Positions 33,557-45,665 of a DNA stretch of 64,000 nucleotides are shown here, in pieces. The notes under the pieces were generated by a model. It was not told the origin of the DNA. It did not search any database and saw nothing but the letters and a program-made list of their open reading frames with translations. This DNA is from Bos javanicus (Eukaryota > Chordata > Mammalia > Artiodactyla > Bovidae). The first letter of the stretch is position 1; every line of letters begins with the position of its first letter. Both the position numbers and the translations under genes were made by a program. Location of the stretch: contig NC_083880.1 in the NCBI RefSeq assembly GCF_032452875.1, positions 60,524,829 to 60,588,828 on the forward strand, in the 5' to 3' direction.

Positions 33557-34414
33557 TAGTATTGTCTGCTGTCTGGGAGAATTATACCTCTTGCTTTGTT
33601 TTTATTGCTTAGGTGTCACAGTATCCAACAAATGTTTTCTGCATGGTATTCTGTGTGTCAGCTTCAGTGGTAGACTCCTGAGGATGCAAAGGCAATATTC
33701 TCTGCCTTTGAAGCTTTGTTTGGCTAGGGCGACAGATGTGTAAACAGTACAGTGACAGTGCTAAATGGAAGAGATACGCAATATATGCTGTTGGAGTAGA
33801 GGGAGGAGGGTCTTGATCACTGAAAATTTTCTATAAATTTAGTCAGTTCTATATTTTCTAATTGGCTGAAAACATACTGCGAACTACTCCATGATTTTTG
33901 TTTTTTAAGCTCTAATTGAACTAGTAATGGAAACTAAATCAAGGAGCAAATGGTCTTAAATTGAGAGCTTAAATGGGCTTATTACTGTTGCATCTGATTA
34001 TGCTGAACATTTTCTTTGCCTATTTTTCCCTAGTTATCTTTTTAAAATAGTTTTATTTATATATTTATAAATTTATATGTTTAGTGAAGGTCAGGGATTG
34101 CTAACTGAAATACCTGCAGGAGTCAGGCCAGTAAGATAAATGTGTAGAATTGTCCAGGTTTACCTATGGCATCTTTGACTGCATAATCAGTCAGCAGATC
34201 CAAAGTGATGTGGTCAGTGCCGGAATGCAGAATCATTGTTAGCAAAAAGACAGACCTACCTATCTTTTCTCATTTCTTCTTATAAGAAACTGAACATTAA
34301 TTTGGTTTTTAGTGTTGGCAATCAAATCACACTTAAAAATACTAATTATTTATCATGAAAATCTTTAACACATAATTCAATTTAATAGCTGATTGACTTT
34401 TTAAAAACACTGTG

Positions 34415-34890
34415 GAAAATTTGCATAGAATGTTCATAGCAGCATTAGTCATAATGTCCGTAAAGTGAAAACAAATGTCCATCAACTGATGAATGGATGA
34501 ACAAAATGTGGTATATTCTTACAGTGGATTCAGCTGTAAAAAGGGATGAACTATTATAAAGCTACATCATGAATGAACCTTGAAAACATGCTAAATGGAA
34601 GAAGCCAGACACTTAGAGTTATGTATTGTGTGATTCTGCTTTTATGAAATGTCCAGAATAGGCAAATCTATAAAGACAGAAAGCGGATGAATAGTTGTTA
34701 AGATGTGGAGGGGGAGAATGGAGAGTTATTAGGAGTGACTACTGTGGGATGTTTGTTTTCTTTGGAAGTGAAGGTAATCATATGGTAGTGATGGTTGCAT
34801 GTTAAAAACATTAGAAAAACCACTGAATTGTGCACTTTAAAATGATAGATGTGATGTTGTGTGGATTTTATCTCAGCTTTAAAAACTGGA
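34415..34890 (+). mobile_element. Old L1 3' end
   Basis: 'ttcatagcagcattagtcat', 'ccatcaactgatgaatggat' and 'ttgtgcactttaaaatgata' are typical L1M/L1MA 3' end text. Confidence 0.75.
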
Positions 34891-35054
34891 TGAAAAGAGA
34901 CTGCATGAGCTAAATAGAGTATATATGTTTGCTGTAAAGCAGAATAAATAGGTTTTGAATCTAGACAGAATATTTTAAAGTCACTTGCCCTCTGTGACAT
35001 TGTAAAAGTTGTTCAGATTCACCTGTTGTAACATGGGAAAGGTATTACATAGGT

Positions 35055-35268
35055 CTGGGCTTCCCTGGTGGCCCAGCTGGTAAAGAATCTGTCTGCAGTG
35101 CAGGAAACCTGGGTTCGATCCCTGGGTTGGGAAGAACTCCTGGAGGAGGGAATGGCTACCCACTGCAGTATCCTTGCCTGGAGAATTCCATGGACAGGAG
35201 CTTAGTAGGCTACAGCCCATGGGGTCACAAAGAGTTGGACACGACTGAGTGACTTTCACTTTCACTGG
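35055..35268 (+). mobile_element. Bov-tA SINE
   Basis: 'gggcttccctggtggcccag' to 'acacgactgagtgactttca'; little diverged. Confidence 0.95.
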
Positions 35269-35402
35269 GCTTGTTATGTTCAGAAGTGATCATTTTAAAT
35301 CCCAAGAAACAGTATAGGTATAGACATTCACATTTCTTTAGATTTGGAAGCTGGATAGATGATGTTTGCTGTCCTGTTTCCAACCTATTTGTTTTTGGCA
35401 AG

Positions 35403-35796
35403 TCTCCGAAGAATTGATGCTTTTGAACTGTAGTGTTGGAGAAGACTCTTGAGAGTCCCTTGGACTGCAAGGAGATCCATCCAGTCCATTCTAAAGGAGA
35501 TCAGTCCTGGGTGTTCTTTGGAAGGAATGTTGCTAAAGCTGAAACTCCAGTACTTGGCCACCTCATGCGAAAGAGTTGACTCATTGGAAAAGACTCTGAT
35601 GCTGGGAAGGATTGGGGGCAGGAGGAGAAGGGGACGACAGAGGATCAGATGGCTGGGTGGCATCACCAACTCGATGGACGTGAGTTTGAGTGAACTCCGT
35701 GAGTTGGTGATGGACAGGGAGGCCTGGCGTGCTGCAATTCATGGGGTCACAAAGAGTCAGACACAACTGAGTGACTGAACTGAACTGAATTGAGGA
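35403..35796 (+). mobile_element. BovB LINE 3' fragment
   Basis: From 'cgaagaattgatgcttttga' to 'gaactgaactgaattga'. Encodes only the BovB C-terminal region. Confidence 0.95.
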
Positions 35797-36496
35797 CAAC
35801 CCACCCTATTTTTTATTGATTATTGATCATCTGCAAGAAGTATGATTGTCTCCTAGGTAACCTGCCTCCATGATAATAAAGGAGGGAGAGGGAGAGACTG
35901 TTACTCCTTATATCCTGCAGTTTCCTCAGTGGAATCAGATAGGTTAAATGACAGTCCCAGAGCCATATTTGGTCTTCATGGCTCAAGTGTTCCTGTTCTT
36001 TCTACCACCTCATGAGGCCTTATAAATTCAAGGTTCATGTTTTTCAGTAACAGAGCACTATATTGTTTCTGTAGTTCTATCAAGGATGCTCATCACATGG
36101 GTAAATTACATGGCCTCATAAAAGCTCATGGCTCTAAAGAAGCATCTCCCACACATATTGACTAAATTCATATCTCATTGGGAAGTGATAGTATGACTGT
36201 TTTACTTCTGGTGTTAGTGATGTGTGTGATAAAATTTACATGTAAGACCGAAGAGCAACTTTAAAATCAGCTACAGATCAAATACCCACTGTACAGCCAA
36301 ACTGCTTTTCTCATTGTTGAAGAGGAGCGGATCCATATGCAGACAGGTTTGATTTTTGCCAGTATATTGTCTGTTGCTGTCTTAATATCAGTTCATCAAA
36401 TATTCATGAAACATATTCAGCATGGCTTAGGCACAGTGATAAAAAGTGTTATAGAAATATTAAGCTACGCAGTAGGAAAACTGCATAGCTTAGGAT

Positions 36497-36785
36497 GGAA
36501 AGGAGGAGAAGGCAATGGCAACCCACTCCAGTACTCTTGCGTGGAAAATCCCATGGACGGAGGGGCCTGGTGGGCTGCAGTCCATGGGGTCGCTAGGAGT
36601 CGGACACGACTGAGCGACTTCACTTTATTTTTTCACTTTCATGCTTTGGAGAAAGAAATGGCAGCCCACTCCAGTGTTCTTGCCTGGAGAATCCCAGGGA
36701 CGGGAGAGCCTGGTGGGCTGCCGTCTATGGGGTCGCACAGAGTCGGACATGACTGAGGCCACTTAGCAGCAGCAGCAGCAGCAGG
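36497..36785 (+). mobile_element. Bov-A2 SINE
   Basis: Two BovA monomers with an intervening CACTTTATTTTTTCACTTTC linker and a tail of AGC trinucleotides (about six units). Confidence 0.95.
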
Positions 36786-36964
36786 ATGGAAAGGAGGTTG
36801 AAAAGTGATAGCCAATTATCATAGTGATTGAAATGGAAATGGCTAGATATTCAGGATTTTCATTTCTTCTTGTATCAGCTTTGCTAAGTCTTTTTCCTTT
36901 CAATATTTCAAATTTGTCCCTCATGTTATCCTATGTTTTAGGATACGGCATATGATAGAATTTT

Positions 36965-38620
36965 CCCCCTTTTTTAAATTTTATTTTTTTAATTAATATA
37001 CAGTAAAACTGATTTCCTTTCTGTGTGTTAGTCACTCAGTCGTGTCCAACTCTGCAACTCCATGGGCTGTAGCCTGCCAGGCTCCTCTGTCCATGGAATT
37101 CTCCAGGCAAGAATACTGTAGTGGGTGGCCATTCCCTTCTCCAGGGAATCTTCCCAACCCAAGGAGCAAACCCAGTCTCCTGCCTTGCAGCCAGATTCTT
37201 TACTGTGTGAGCCACCAGGGAAGTAGCCACCATCACAACCAAGACATAGAACAATTCTATCACCTCCCAATATTACCCAGCCTCCCACCCCTATTCTCTG
37301 GCAACCACTCTTCTATTCTCAGTTATTATAGTTTTATCTTTTTGAGAATGTTACATAAATTGAATCAGGCAATATATAATATTTTGAAAACTGGCTTATT
37401 TATTGCTTTTGAGATTCATTGAAATTATGTATACCAGTGGTCAGTTCCTTTTTATCGTTAAGTAGAATGGCACTGTATGGATGGACAACAGTTTGCTTAT
37501 CCATTTAAGATTTTTTTGGTGATTATTAGTTGAGCTGCTGTAAATGCACTTGTATAGGCTTTATGAACATGGTAGGGTTGCCAGGTTATATGAAAATTTG
37601 TAACTTTCTAAGAAACTGCCAAACTGTTTCCAGAAGGGCTTTGCTATACTAGTTTGCATTCCCACTAGCAGTGTAAGAGAGTATTCAATTGTTCCATATC
37701 TCTCTAGCACGTAGTATTGTCTGTATTTAACTTTTAATTGGAAATAATTTTAAACTTACAGGAGTTGCAAAGATAGAATCCTCACATACCCTTCACCCAA
37801 CTTCCCCTAAAGTTAACATATCACATAACCATGACACTTTATTGAACTAAGAAATTAGCACTGATACACTGTTAATTAGCACTGTTAATTAAATTGTGGG
37901 CTGTATTTCGATTTTTACCAGTTACGTCCTTTTCTTATATTTTCCCTGACTCAATCCTAGAATCAGCCATTTCTCTGAAGAGCCCTCATTCCTTTTTATT
38001 GGAGAAAGGTATTGAGAAGCCAAGGTTTGGACGCTACTGATTCCTGTTGCTATTCATTAGCACAGCTTCTAGGTGCTCTCATTGGACGGAGCTAGGAATT
38101 TGCAACCAGTAATGTCCACTCTTTGTCGTGGACAGTTCTGTGGGTTTTGAGAATACTTAGAGTAGCAAATTAATAGTAAACAGAACAGTAGCATTTCCAT
38201 GTGTCAGTCATTCTTGTTCTGTCTTTTTCTGTACGTCTTACTGGAAACATAGAATATCTAGCTTTTTGGATCTGGCTCCTTAACAAATATATATTTATTC
38301 ATCCATGTTGTACAAATAAATAGCTTATTTTCCATTGTGTAATTATACATATACCATTTGTTTATCCATTCACCTAGACATCTTGGTTGTTTCCCCTTTT
38401 TTTTTTTTTGGCAATTATGAATAAAGCTTCTGTCTACATTTGTATGCCAGTTTTTGTGTGAACATGCATTCACTTGAGTAAATACCTGGGGGGGAATGCT
38501 GAGTTTATGGTAAGTGTTTATGTAACATTGTAATCAGTGACCAAATTTTTCCAAGGTTCCTGTACCATGTTATAGTCTCATCAGAAGTCAGTCAGTTTCT
38601 GTTGTTCTAATTTAGTTTCT
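36965..38620 (-). mobile_element. Old L1 remnants, split by a SINE
   Basis: 'tctctggcaaccactcttct', 'gccaaactgtttccagaagg', 'gtttgcattcccactagcag' and 'tggtaagtgtttatgtaaca' are reversed L1M-type text. The part at 37735-38120 may be a second L1 copy in the other orientation. Confidence 0.6.
37023..37228 (-). mobile_element. Bov-tA SINE
   Basis: Reversed copy from 'ttagtcactcagtcgtgtcc' to 'gagccaccagggaag'. Confidence 0.93.
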
Positions 38621-38644
38621 GTTACATCCTCACCAGCTTTTGGT

Positions 38645-38982
38645 GCTGTCTTTTTTTTTTTTTATTTGACTATTTTAATATATAGTGTATCTCACTTCTT
38701 TGTGTGGTTGCACTGGCTTTTCATTGCTACACGCGGGCTTTCTCTAGTTGTGTCAGGTGGGGGCTGCTCCTTATTGCCGTGCATAGGCTTCTCATTGCAC
38801 GGGCTGCTCTTGTTGCAGCGCACAGGCTCCAGGTGCATGGGCTTCAATAGTTGCAGCACGCGAGCTCAGTAGTGGCATTTGGGCTTAGGTGTTCCACAGC
38901 ATGTGGGATTTTCCCGGAGCAGAGATCGAACCCGTGTCCCCTGCATTGGCAGGTGGATTCTTAACCATCAGGGAAGCCCTGA
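38645..38982 (-). mobile_element. CHR-type SINE, full-length-like
   Basis: T-rich start, 'ggctttctctagttgtgtca', 'gcttcaatagttgcagcacg', 'agatcgaacccgtgtcccct' and 'accatcagggaagccct'. Still has several CpGs, so it is relatively young. Confidence 0.9.
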
Positions 38983-39694
38983 AATGGGCTATTTTTAAAA
39001 TATTCTGTTCCCTGCAGATAGTCTGAAGTTTATTTCATTTCTGTAAGGGTGGTCAACGTAGTTGTTTCCTTGAGTTTGAGATCAGAAGTCTGTAGGGTTT
39101 TTTTTTGTTGTTGTTAAATGTTCTTTTTCTGCTAGTTCTTACTCTGTTACAAGCTGGATGTTGTATTTGAAAAATTATTTATTTATAAGATTCATTTGAA
39201 GCCCATAGCAAGGTTGTTTTCTCCACAGAGAACTTGCTCGTGTCAGGTTATCTGTGGACACAGGTGATCTAGAGGTCACCTTAAAACAGGCTTCACTGAA
39301 GATACTCCCTCTGTAGTAGGACTGTAACTCTTCCCTGAATCTTTCACTTTCTGTTCACTTCCACCCTAAGATTGTGACTCTGAAGTCTCAGCTTATTGTG
39401 ACAAATCGCCTTTCTCCTCCCTCCTTCCCTCCTCCCTTCCATTTATTTACCTGTTTACTAATTATGAATAAATTTTTAGTAATAAATATGTATTCATTAT
39501 TTATTATGACTCCTTACCTTGTCAGAACCCTGGGGCTTTGCTTTCTGTCAGAACAACGTTCTAATTTTAGGGGATCAAACAAAGACCCTTTGTGCTTCCT
39601 TGTTTGCTTTCTTCTCTGAGTTCTCATTTTCTCTTCACTTTTGGCTGTATGCTTGTTTGTCAGATGTAAAGAACAGACTTGTGGACTTGGGGAA

Positions 39695-39966
39695 AGAAGG
39701 AGTGGAATGAATTGTGAGAATAGCATGGAAACACGCACATTACCCTATGTAAAATAGATAGCAAGTGGGAATTTGCTGTTTGACACAGGGAGCTCAACCC
39801 AGTGCTCTATGACAACCTTGAAGATGGAATGGGGAGGGAGATGAGGGCGTTGTTCAGGAGGGAGGGGATACATGTATACCTATGGCTGATTCATGATGAT
39901 GTATGGCAGAAACCAACACATTATTATAAAGCAATTATTCTCTAATTAAAAAAAAAATTTTTTTTA
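39695..39966 (+). mobile_element. L1 3' end (ruminant)
   Basis: 'taaaatagatagcaagtggg', 'gaggggatacatgtatacct' and an A-rich end, parallel to the copy at 27160. Confidence 0.78.
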
Positions 39967-40439
39967 AGTGAGACAGATGAGCAGAGGAAGAGGGAAGTGG
40001 CGGGGAGGGGGGGTGTTAAAGCCATTATCTTCGTTCCTCAGTAGGATACTTCACCTAGTCTGCCATTACTGAAAACAGGAGTTACCTGCAAAAACCTTGA
40101 TTTCTTATTTTTAAAACTGAGAAGGAATCAAACTTTTAAGGATCATCTACATACTCTAGCTACTTGCCCTTTCTAGGCATTTTCCTTTGTGACCTCGGCA
40201 TCTCTACAGTAGAACTGATTTGTTTGAGGAGTAGAAAAGGAAAGAATGAGATCTCGAGTGCAGTGGTTGTGAATTAATCATTATTTCAGGACAGAGGAGA
40301 GAGGCACACACAGTAGCAGTGGAGTAGAGTGCACTAAATCAGATATTAAAAGATTGTTGATCTGATATGCTTCTTATAGAGGACTACAGGGTATGCCAGC
40401 TTTTGGTCATTTGGGGATACAAATTACAGTCTTTAAAAT

Positions 40440-40830
40440 TCCTAACTTGCTTAAAGAAGGGCTTTGTGATTTCTTGTTTTGGTGTTTTTCACCTGATAAT
40501 TCCTGTGCATCCTTCAAAACTGAGTATAGGTGTTATTTCTTCCTTGACTGCCTTTCCCAAGCATTGAGGTACTCCACAGATATTTATTGAATGCACGGTA
40601 ATGGGTTGGTGGGTGACTTGACTTCCCTTCAATTCCTGCAAGAGTACCCTGACTTTATTCTTTCAAGTACTGATTGCTTGTGATTGTAATGGTCTGTTCT
40701 CTTTGTTGGAGGGCAGAGTTACTTTCTCTTTATTCTCTAGGGCCTAGAGAAAAGATCCCTTCCTGGCAATCAAGCATGTTTCCTGGTACATAGTAAGTAT
40801 TAGATAAATGCTTAATGAGTGAACATCTGC
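40440..40830 (+). mobile_element. L2 LINE 3' remnant
   Basis: 'ttccttgactgcctttccca', 'tcctggtacatagtaagtat' and 'agataaatgcttaatgagtg'. Strongly decayed. Confidence 0.5.
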
Positions 40831-42554
40831 TCTTGATGTGAAAGGAGTAGATAATTAGAAATTAAAAGCAACTGTGGACATTTGAAACAAGTAATTTTGT
40901 GTAGTGTTAACTACTTAGGCTCTTTTGGTATTCATTTGGCCTTCTAAACAGTGCTGCTTTGAAAGAGGAAAGGACAAGTTTGTATGACTAAATGTTTGCT
41001 TTTGCTTCTACAACAAGGCAAAAACATATACATAGTTTGTTCCACAAATCCTCTCACTAATTTATGCTGCTTGGTTGCTGAGAAGAGGTCATTGTCTGCC
41101 ACTGCTTCAAAGGTGTTTTTTCCTCATACAACTGCTTTTCCTCTAAACGAGAAGACCTAAATCATGTAGTCAATGCAGTATAAGCACATTCCTCATTCTT
41201 TACGGTAGAATTCATCTTTGTCCTGTCTGGATGATTATGAGCTGTTGTTTGTTCACCATGGTTGATAGAGGGATGGAAGGGGTAATTTTAATTTTTTTAA
41301 AGATGGAGACCATCAGTAAATTTTAGGCTTAAAAGACCTAGAACTGTTTCATGGCTTGGAAATTGTTGAAAGTTTCAGAATAATCTTTTCCAGTTCTCAT
41401 ACTAGAAAATTGATCCATAAAAATATATTTAGCACAAATAACTGATTAGACTTATGCAGTTTTCTGATTTTGGACCATTTACTAAGCCTATAATTTTCTT
41501 TTTTAGTTACCAGATTGAAAAACGGAAATCAAATGGAGTAGAAGAGATTAGAGGGAGAGACTGGCTGAAGAGGGCAAAAGGAATTATTATTGAAATTAAT
41601 TAGTTCTGTTACATTTATGTCAATAAACTTATGATTTTGACAGTATATATTTTAGCCTGATGATTTAATAAGTTTTCCTTGCATTTTATTAAAGAATAGG
41701 TCAATCAGAGCCATGTAATTAGCTTTGGTTGCAGTTGTAGTCTGACTTTAGTTGGGAAACTTTTGTTAACAAGATAACTTTTCATAGTTGATTAATTGGC
41801 TTTTATTAGGCTAAACTTAACGGACAAAACTTAGCCATGTCTTCAGTTAGTCTGAGGGCTTTTGAAATAGAAGTGATCTGAAATTGTTAACCACAAAAGT
41901 TGCATCTATTATGCATTACATGGGGACAGGAAAGACTAAGTAAGGTCATTTAAAATAGAAATTAAAAGGAAAGGTGATGCTTGTTCTATAAGTTATATAT
42001 TTTTTAAGGTACACTTGATTGTGAGTGGTAGATAGGAGAATTGACCTTCAGAACTCAAGCAGTTTCCCTGACTTTTCAGATAAGCCATTGTAAAAATTGC
42101 TAAACTAGATTTCTTAGTATTCTCTTAATTCTAATTGTTGTGTGAAAAAAAGACAAATTTTAACTGTGGCCCTGTTATTTGATAGAAAAAGCTGTATTGG
42201 GAAGGGGGAGAGAGTGGAAGGAAGAATTACTCAAGAGCCCTTGAGTTAATCTTTTAGTTTTCCTAGCTCTGTACCAGATGACCTGAAGTGTTTAGGGGTA
42301 CACTGCCTTTTGGAGGCAACTTCATTTATGTTTCAGTTTTTGGATAAGAAACCAACATTGATTTAATTGATGAATAATATTTACTGAACATCCTACAAAA
42401 TGCAATGCCTTGGGCTGGGTACTATAATGTAAAAAGATGGATTAGATAGTGAATCTTGACTTCAAGGAGTTAAAGGCATAATAAGGAAATTAAAGTTTGA
42501 AGACTACCATATGATGTAGGAAGTGGTAGGTTCGATAGGAATGTAAAGACACCT
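40831..42554. other. Repeat-poor part of intron 1
   Basis: About 1.7 kb, AT-rich, without a recognised repeat, splice-flanked frame or RNA gene. Could hold regulatory sequence; nothing specific is seen. Confidence 0.4.
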
Positions 42555-42690
42555 TGAAGGCCAGTCATCTGGGATTTGAATCCCAGCTCCATCTCTACTG
42601 GATGGTCTTGGTAAAGCTGCTGAATTTACTTAGGCTGTTTTCTTACCTGTAGATTAGGAAAAGAAATGCCTGCCACATAGAATACTAGGG
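42555..42690 (+). mobile_element. MIR SINE
   Basis: 'gggatttgaatcccagctcc', 'cttacctgtagattaggaaa' and 'tgcctgccacatagaatact'. Confidence 0.68.
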
Positions 42691-42779
42691 GAGAGGTGGG
42701 GGGTAGATATTTTAAAGCTGGAAAACTTTTAGCTCCAGACTTGTAATACCTAATTGCCTGTTCAGTTCTCTTTTTAACA

Positions 42780-43315
42780 TGTCAAAGAACCATTCTAACC
42801 TTACGTTCAAAAGCTGACTTGTGAGCTGTCTTCCAGAATGTTTTCTATCTCCCTGAACGGCATCAACAGTCTCTTTAGCCAGACATCTGAAAGTCACTTC
42901 CACTCCTTACACCATTAATCCAGTCCACCCAGAGCTGTTGATTTTACACGATAAATTTTGTTCATCTTAATTAGTTCTTTTATCTCCATTGCTACCACCA
43001 TAGATCAGGCTTTCATCATCTCTGTCACATAGGCTACTGTTGATAACTTTCCTGTTTCCCCAAATGTATTCTCTCTGCCTGTCTCACACCAGCCAGAATA
43101 AACTTACTCAAAATGTACATACAGGTCACTTGTCTGTGTAAAACTCTTCAATGAATTTCCATTGTCCTTAATCTATAGGTAAAATCTTAAAGGCATGTTC
43201 ATCTCACCCTTTTCTGCCTTGCTCATTATTATATTCCCACAGCCTAGCACAGTACTTCTTCATAGAAGATGCTCATATAGTTAAAGGGATGAACAAAGGA
43301 AGGAATGTCTGAAAG
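42780..43315 (+). mobile_element. L2 LINE remnant
   Basis: 'taaaactcttcaatgaattt', 'cccacagcctagcacagtac' and 'agatgctcatatagttaaag'. Decayed 3' region. Confidence 0.55.
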
Positions 43316-43383
43316 AACCAAATCTGTAGTTGAGAGATTTAGCTCATCCCTGTATTTCCTTCTTGTTAGGCTGCATGTAAATG

Positions 43384-45665
43384 TAGTTCAGTTGCTAAGT
43401 CGTGTCCAATTCTTTGCAACCTCATGAACTGGAGCATGCCAGGCATCCCTGTCCTTCACTGTCTCCTAGAGTTTGCTCATACTCATGTCCATAGAGTTAG
43501 TGATGCCATCCAACCATCTTATCCTCTGTTGCCTCTTCTCCTTTTGCCCTCAATTTTTCCCAGTATCAAGGTCTTTTCAATGAGTCCCAGCATCAGGTGG
43601 TCAAGGTATTGGAGCTTCAGCATCAGTCCTCCCAGTGAATAATCAAGAGTTGATGTCCTTTAGGATTGACTGGTGGTTTTGTTTGTTTGTTTTAACCCTA
43701 AATTAGTTATTTTTATTTATTTTATTTTTGGCTCTGCTGGATCTGTGGTATGGCACACAGGGTTAGTTCCCCACAGAATGTGGGATCTTCCCAGACCAGG
43801 GATGGAACCTACATCCACTGCATTGGAAGGCAGATTCTTAACTCCTGTATCACCAGGGAAGTCTTAGGATTGACTGGTTGGATCTCCTTGCTGTACAGGG
43901 GACTCTCAGGAGTCTTCTCCACCACCACAGTTCAAAAGCATCAGTTCTTCAGCGCTCATGCTTCTCTGTGGCCCAACTCTCACATCCATACATGACTACG
44001 GGAAAAACCATAGCGTTGACTAGACAGACCTTTGTCAGCAAAGTGATATCTCTGCTTTTTGCTATCTAGGTTTGTCAGAGCTTTTCTTCCAGGGAACAAG
44101 GGTCTTTTAATTTCATGACTGCAGTCACCATCCCGAGTGATTTTGGAGCCCAAGAAAATAAAATCTGTAAACAGTTCCTAGTTGTTCCCCATCTATTTGC
44201 TGTAAAGTGTTAGGACTAGATGCCATAATCTTAGTTTTTTGTATGTTAAGCCAGCTTTTTCACTCTCTTCTTCCACCTTCATTTAGAGGCTATTTAGTTC
44301 TTCTTCACTTTCTGCCATTAGAGTGATATTTTCTGCATATCTGAGGATGCTATTTCTCGTGGCAGTTTTGATTCCAGCTTGGAATTAATTGAGCCCAGCA
44401 TTTTGCATGATGTACTCTGCATAGAAATTAAATAAGCAGTGTGACAGTATACAGTCTTGACATACTCCTTTCCCAGTTTTCAACCAGTCCGTGGTTCCAT
44501 GTCTGGTTCTAACCATTGCTTCCTGACCTACATACAGGTTTCTCAGGAGACAAGTAAGGTGGTCTGGTATTCCCATCTCTTGAAGAATTTTTCACACAAT
44601 CAAAGGCCTTATCGTAGTCAATGAAGCAGAAGTAGATGTTTATCTGGAATTCCCTTGCTTCTTCTGTGATCCAACAGATTTTGGCAGTTTGATCTCTTGT
44701 TTCTCTGCCCTTTCTAAATCTAGGTTCTACATCTGGAAGTTTTCGGTTCATGTACTGCTGAAGCCTAGCGTGAAGGATTTTGACCATTACCTTACTAGCA
44801 TGTGAAATGACCACAGTTGTACAGTAGTTTGAACAGTCTTTGGCATTGCCTTTTTTTGGAATTGGAATAAACACTAACCGTTTGCAGTCCTGTGGCCACT
44901 ACTGAGTTTTCCAAGTTTGCTGACATATAGAGTGCAGTTCTTTAACAGTATCATCTTTTAGGGTTTGAAATAGCTCAGCTGGAATTCCATCACTTCCACT
45001 AGCTTTATTCATAATAATGCTTTTTAAGGCTCACTTGACTTCACTCTCCAAGATGCTCGGTTCTGATGAGTGACCACATCATTGTGGTTATCCAGGTCAT
45101 TAAGACCTTTTTTGTGTAGTTCTTCTGTGTATTTTTGCATGAAATGTTCCCTTGGTATCTCTAAGTTTCTTGAAGAGATCTCTAGTCTTTCCCATTCTGT
45201 GTTTTCCTCTAATTCTTTGCACTGTTCACTTAAGAAGGCTGTCTTATCTCTCCTTGCTCTTCTTTGAAACTCTGCATTCAGTTGAATTTATCTTTCCATT
45301 TCTCCTTTGCCTTTCACTTCTTTTCTCAGCTATTTGTAAGGCCTCCTCAGACAACCATTTTGCCTTTTTACCTTTCTTTTTCTTTGGGATGGTTTTGGCC
45401 ACCACCCCCTGTATAGTAATATGGATCTCTGTCCATAGGTCTCCAGGCACTCTGTCTACCAGTTCTAATCTCTTGAATCTGTTCATCCCCTCCACTGTAT
45501 AATCATAAGAGATTTGACTTAAGTCATAGCTGAATGACTTAGTGGTTTTCCCTGCTTTCTTGAATTTACACCTGAATTTTGCGATAAGGAGTTCATGATA
45601 TGAGCTACGTCAGCTCCAGGTCTTGTTTTGCTGACTGTATAGAGCATGTGAATATCCATACATAT
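43384..45665 (-). mobile_element. BovB LINE, about 2.1 kb, antisense, split by a CHR SINE
   Basis: Longest BovB copy in the window, opposite to CSNK2A1. From the 3' end (43384) it runs back through the RT domain, where minus-strand frames read FIDYDKAFDCV and MGIPDHLTCLLRNLYVGQEA, and into the pre-RT linker (KTIPKKKKGKKAKWLSEEAL at about 45350). Frames are broken in several places and the 5' endonuclease is missing. Non-functional. Confidence 0.95.
43675..43863 (-). mobile_element. CHR-like SINE inside BovB, 15-bp target duplication
   Basis: Exact repeat TTAGGATTGACTGGT at 43660-43674 and 43864-43878 flanks the SINE ('gaatgtgggatcttcccaga', 'tgtatcaccagggaagtc'). Confidence 0.94.

Larger units (their letters stand above)
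31605..33605 (-). mobile_element. L1 LINE, antisense, split by two SINEs
   Basis: Reverse L1 3' UTR and ORF2 C-terminal region: 'gaaatatagttaatgtacag', 'gtattccattgtgtatacac', 'tctccagcatttgttatttg' and 'ttatagagttgtgtcctatg'. About 1.56 kb of L1 after removing the SINEs at 32498-32715 and 33344-33556. Frames are broken. Confidence 0.82.
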
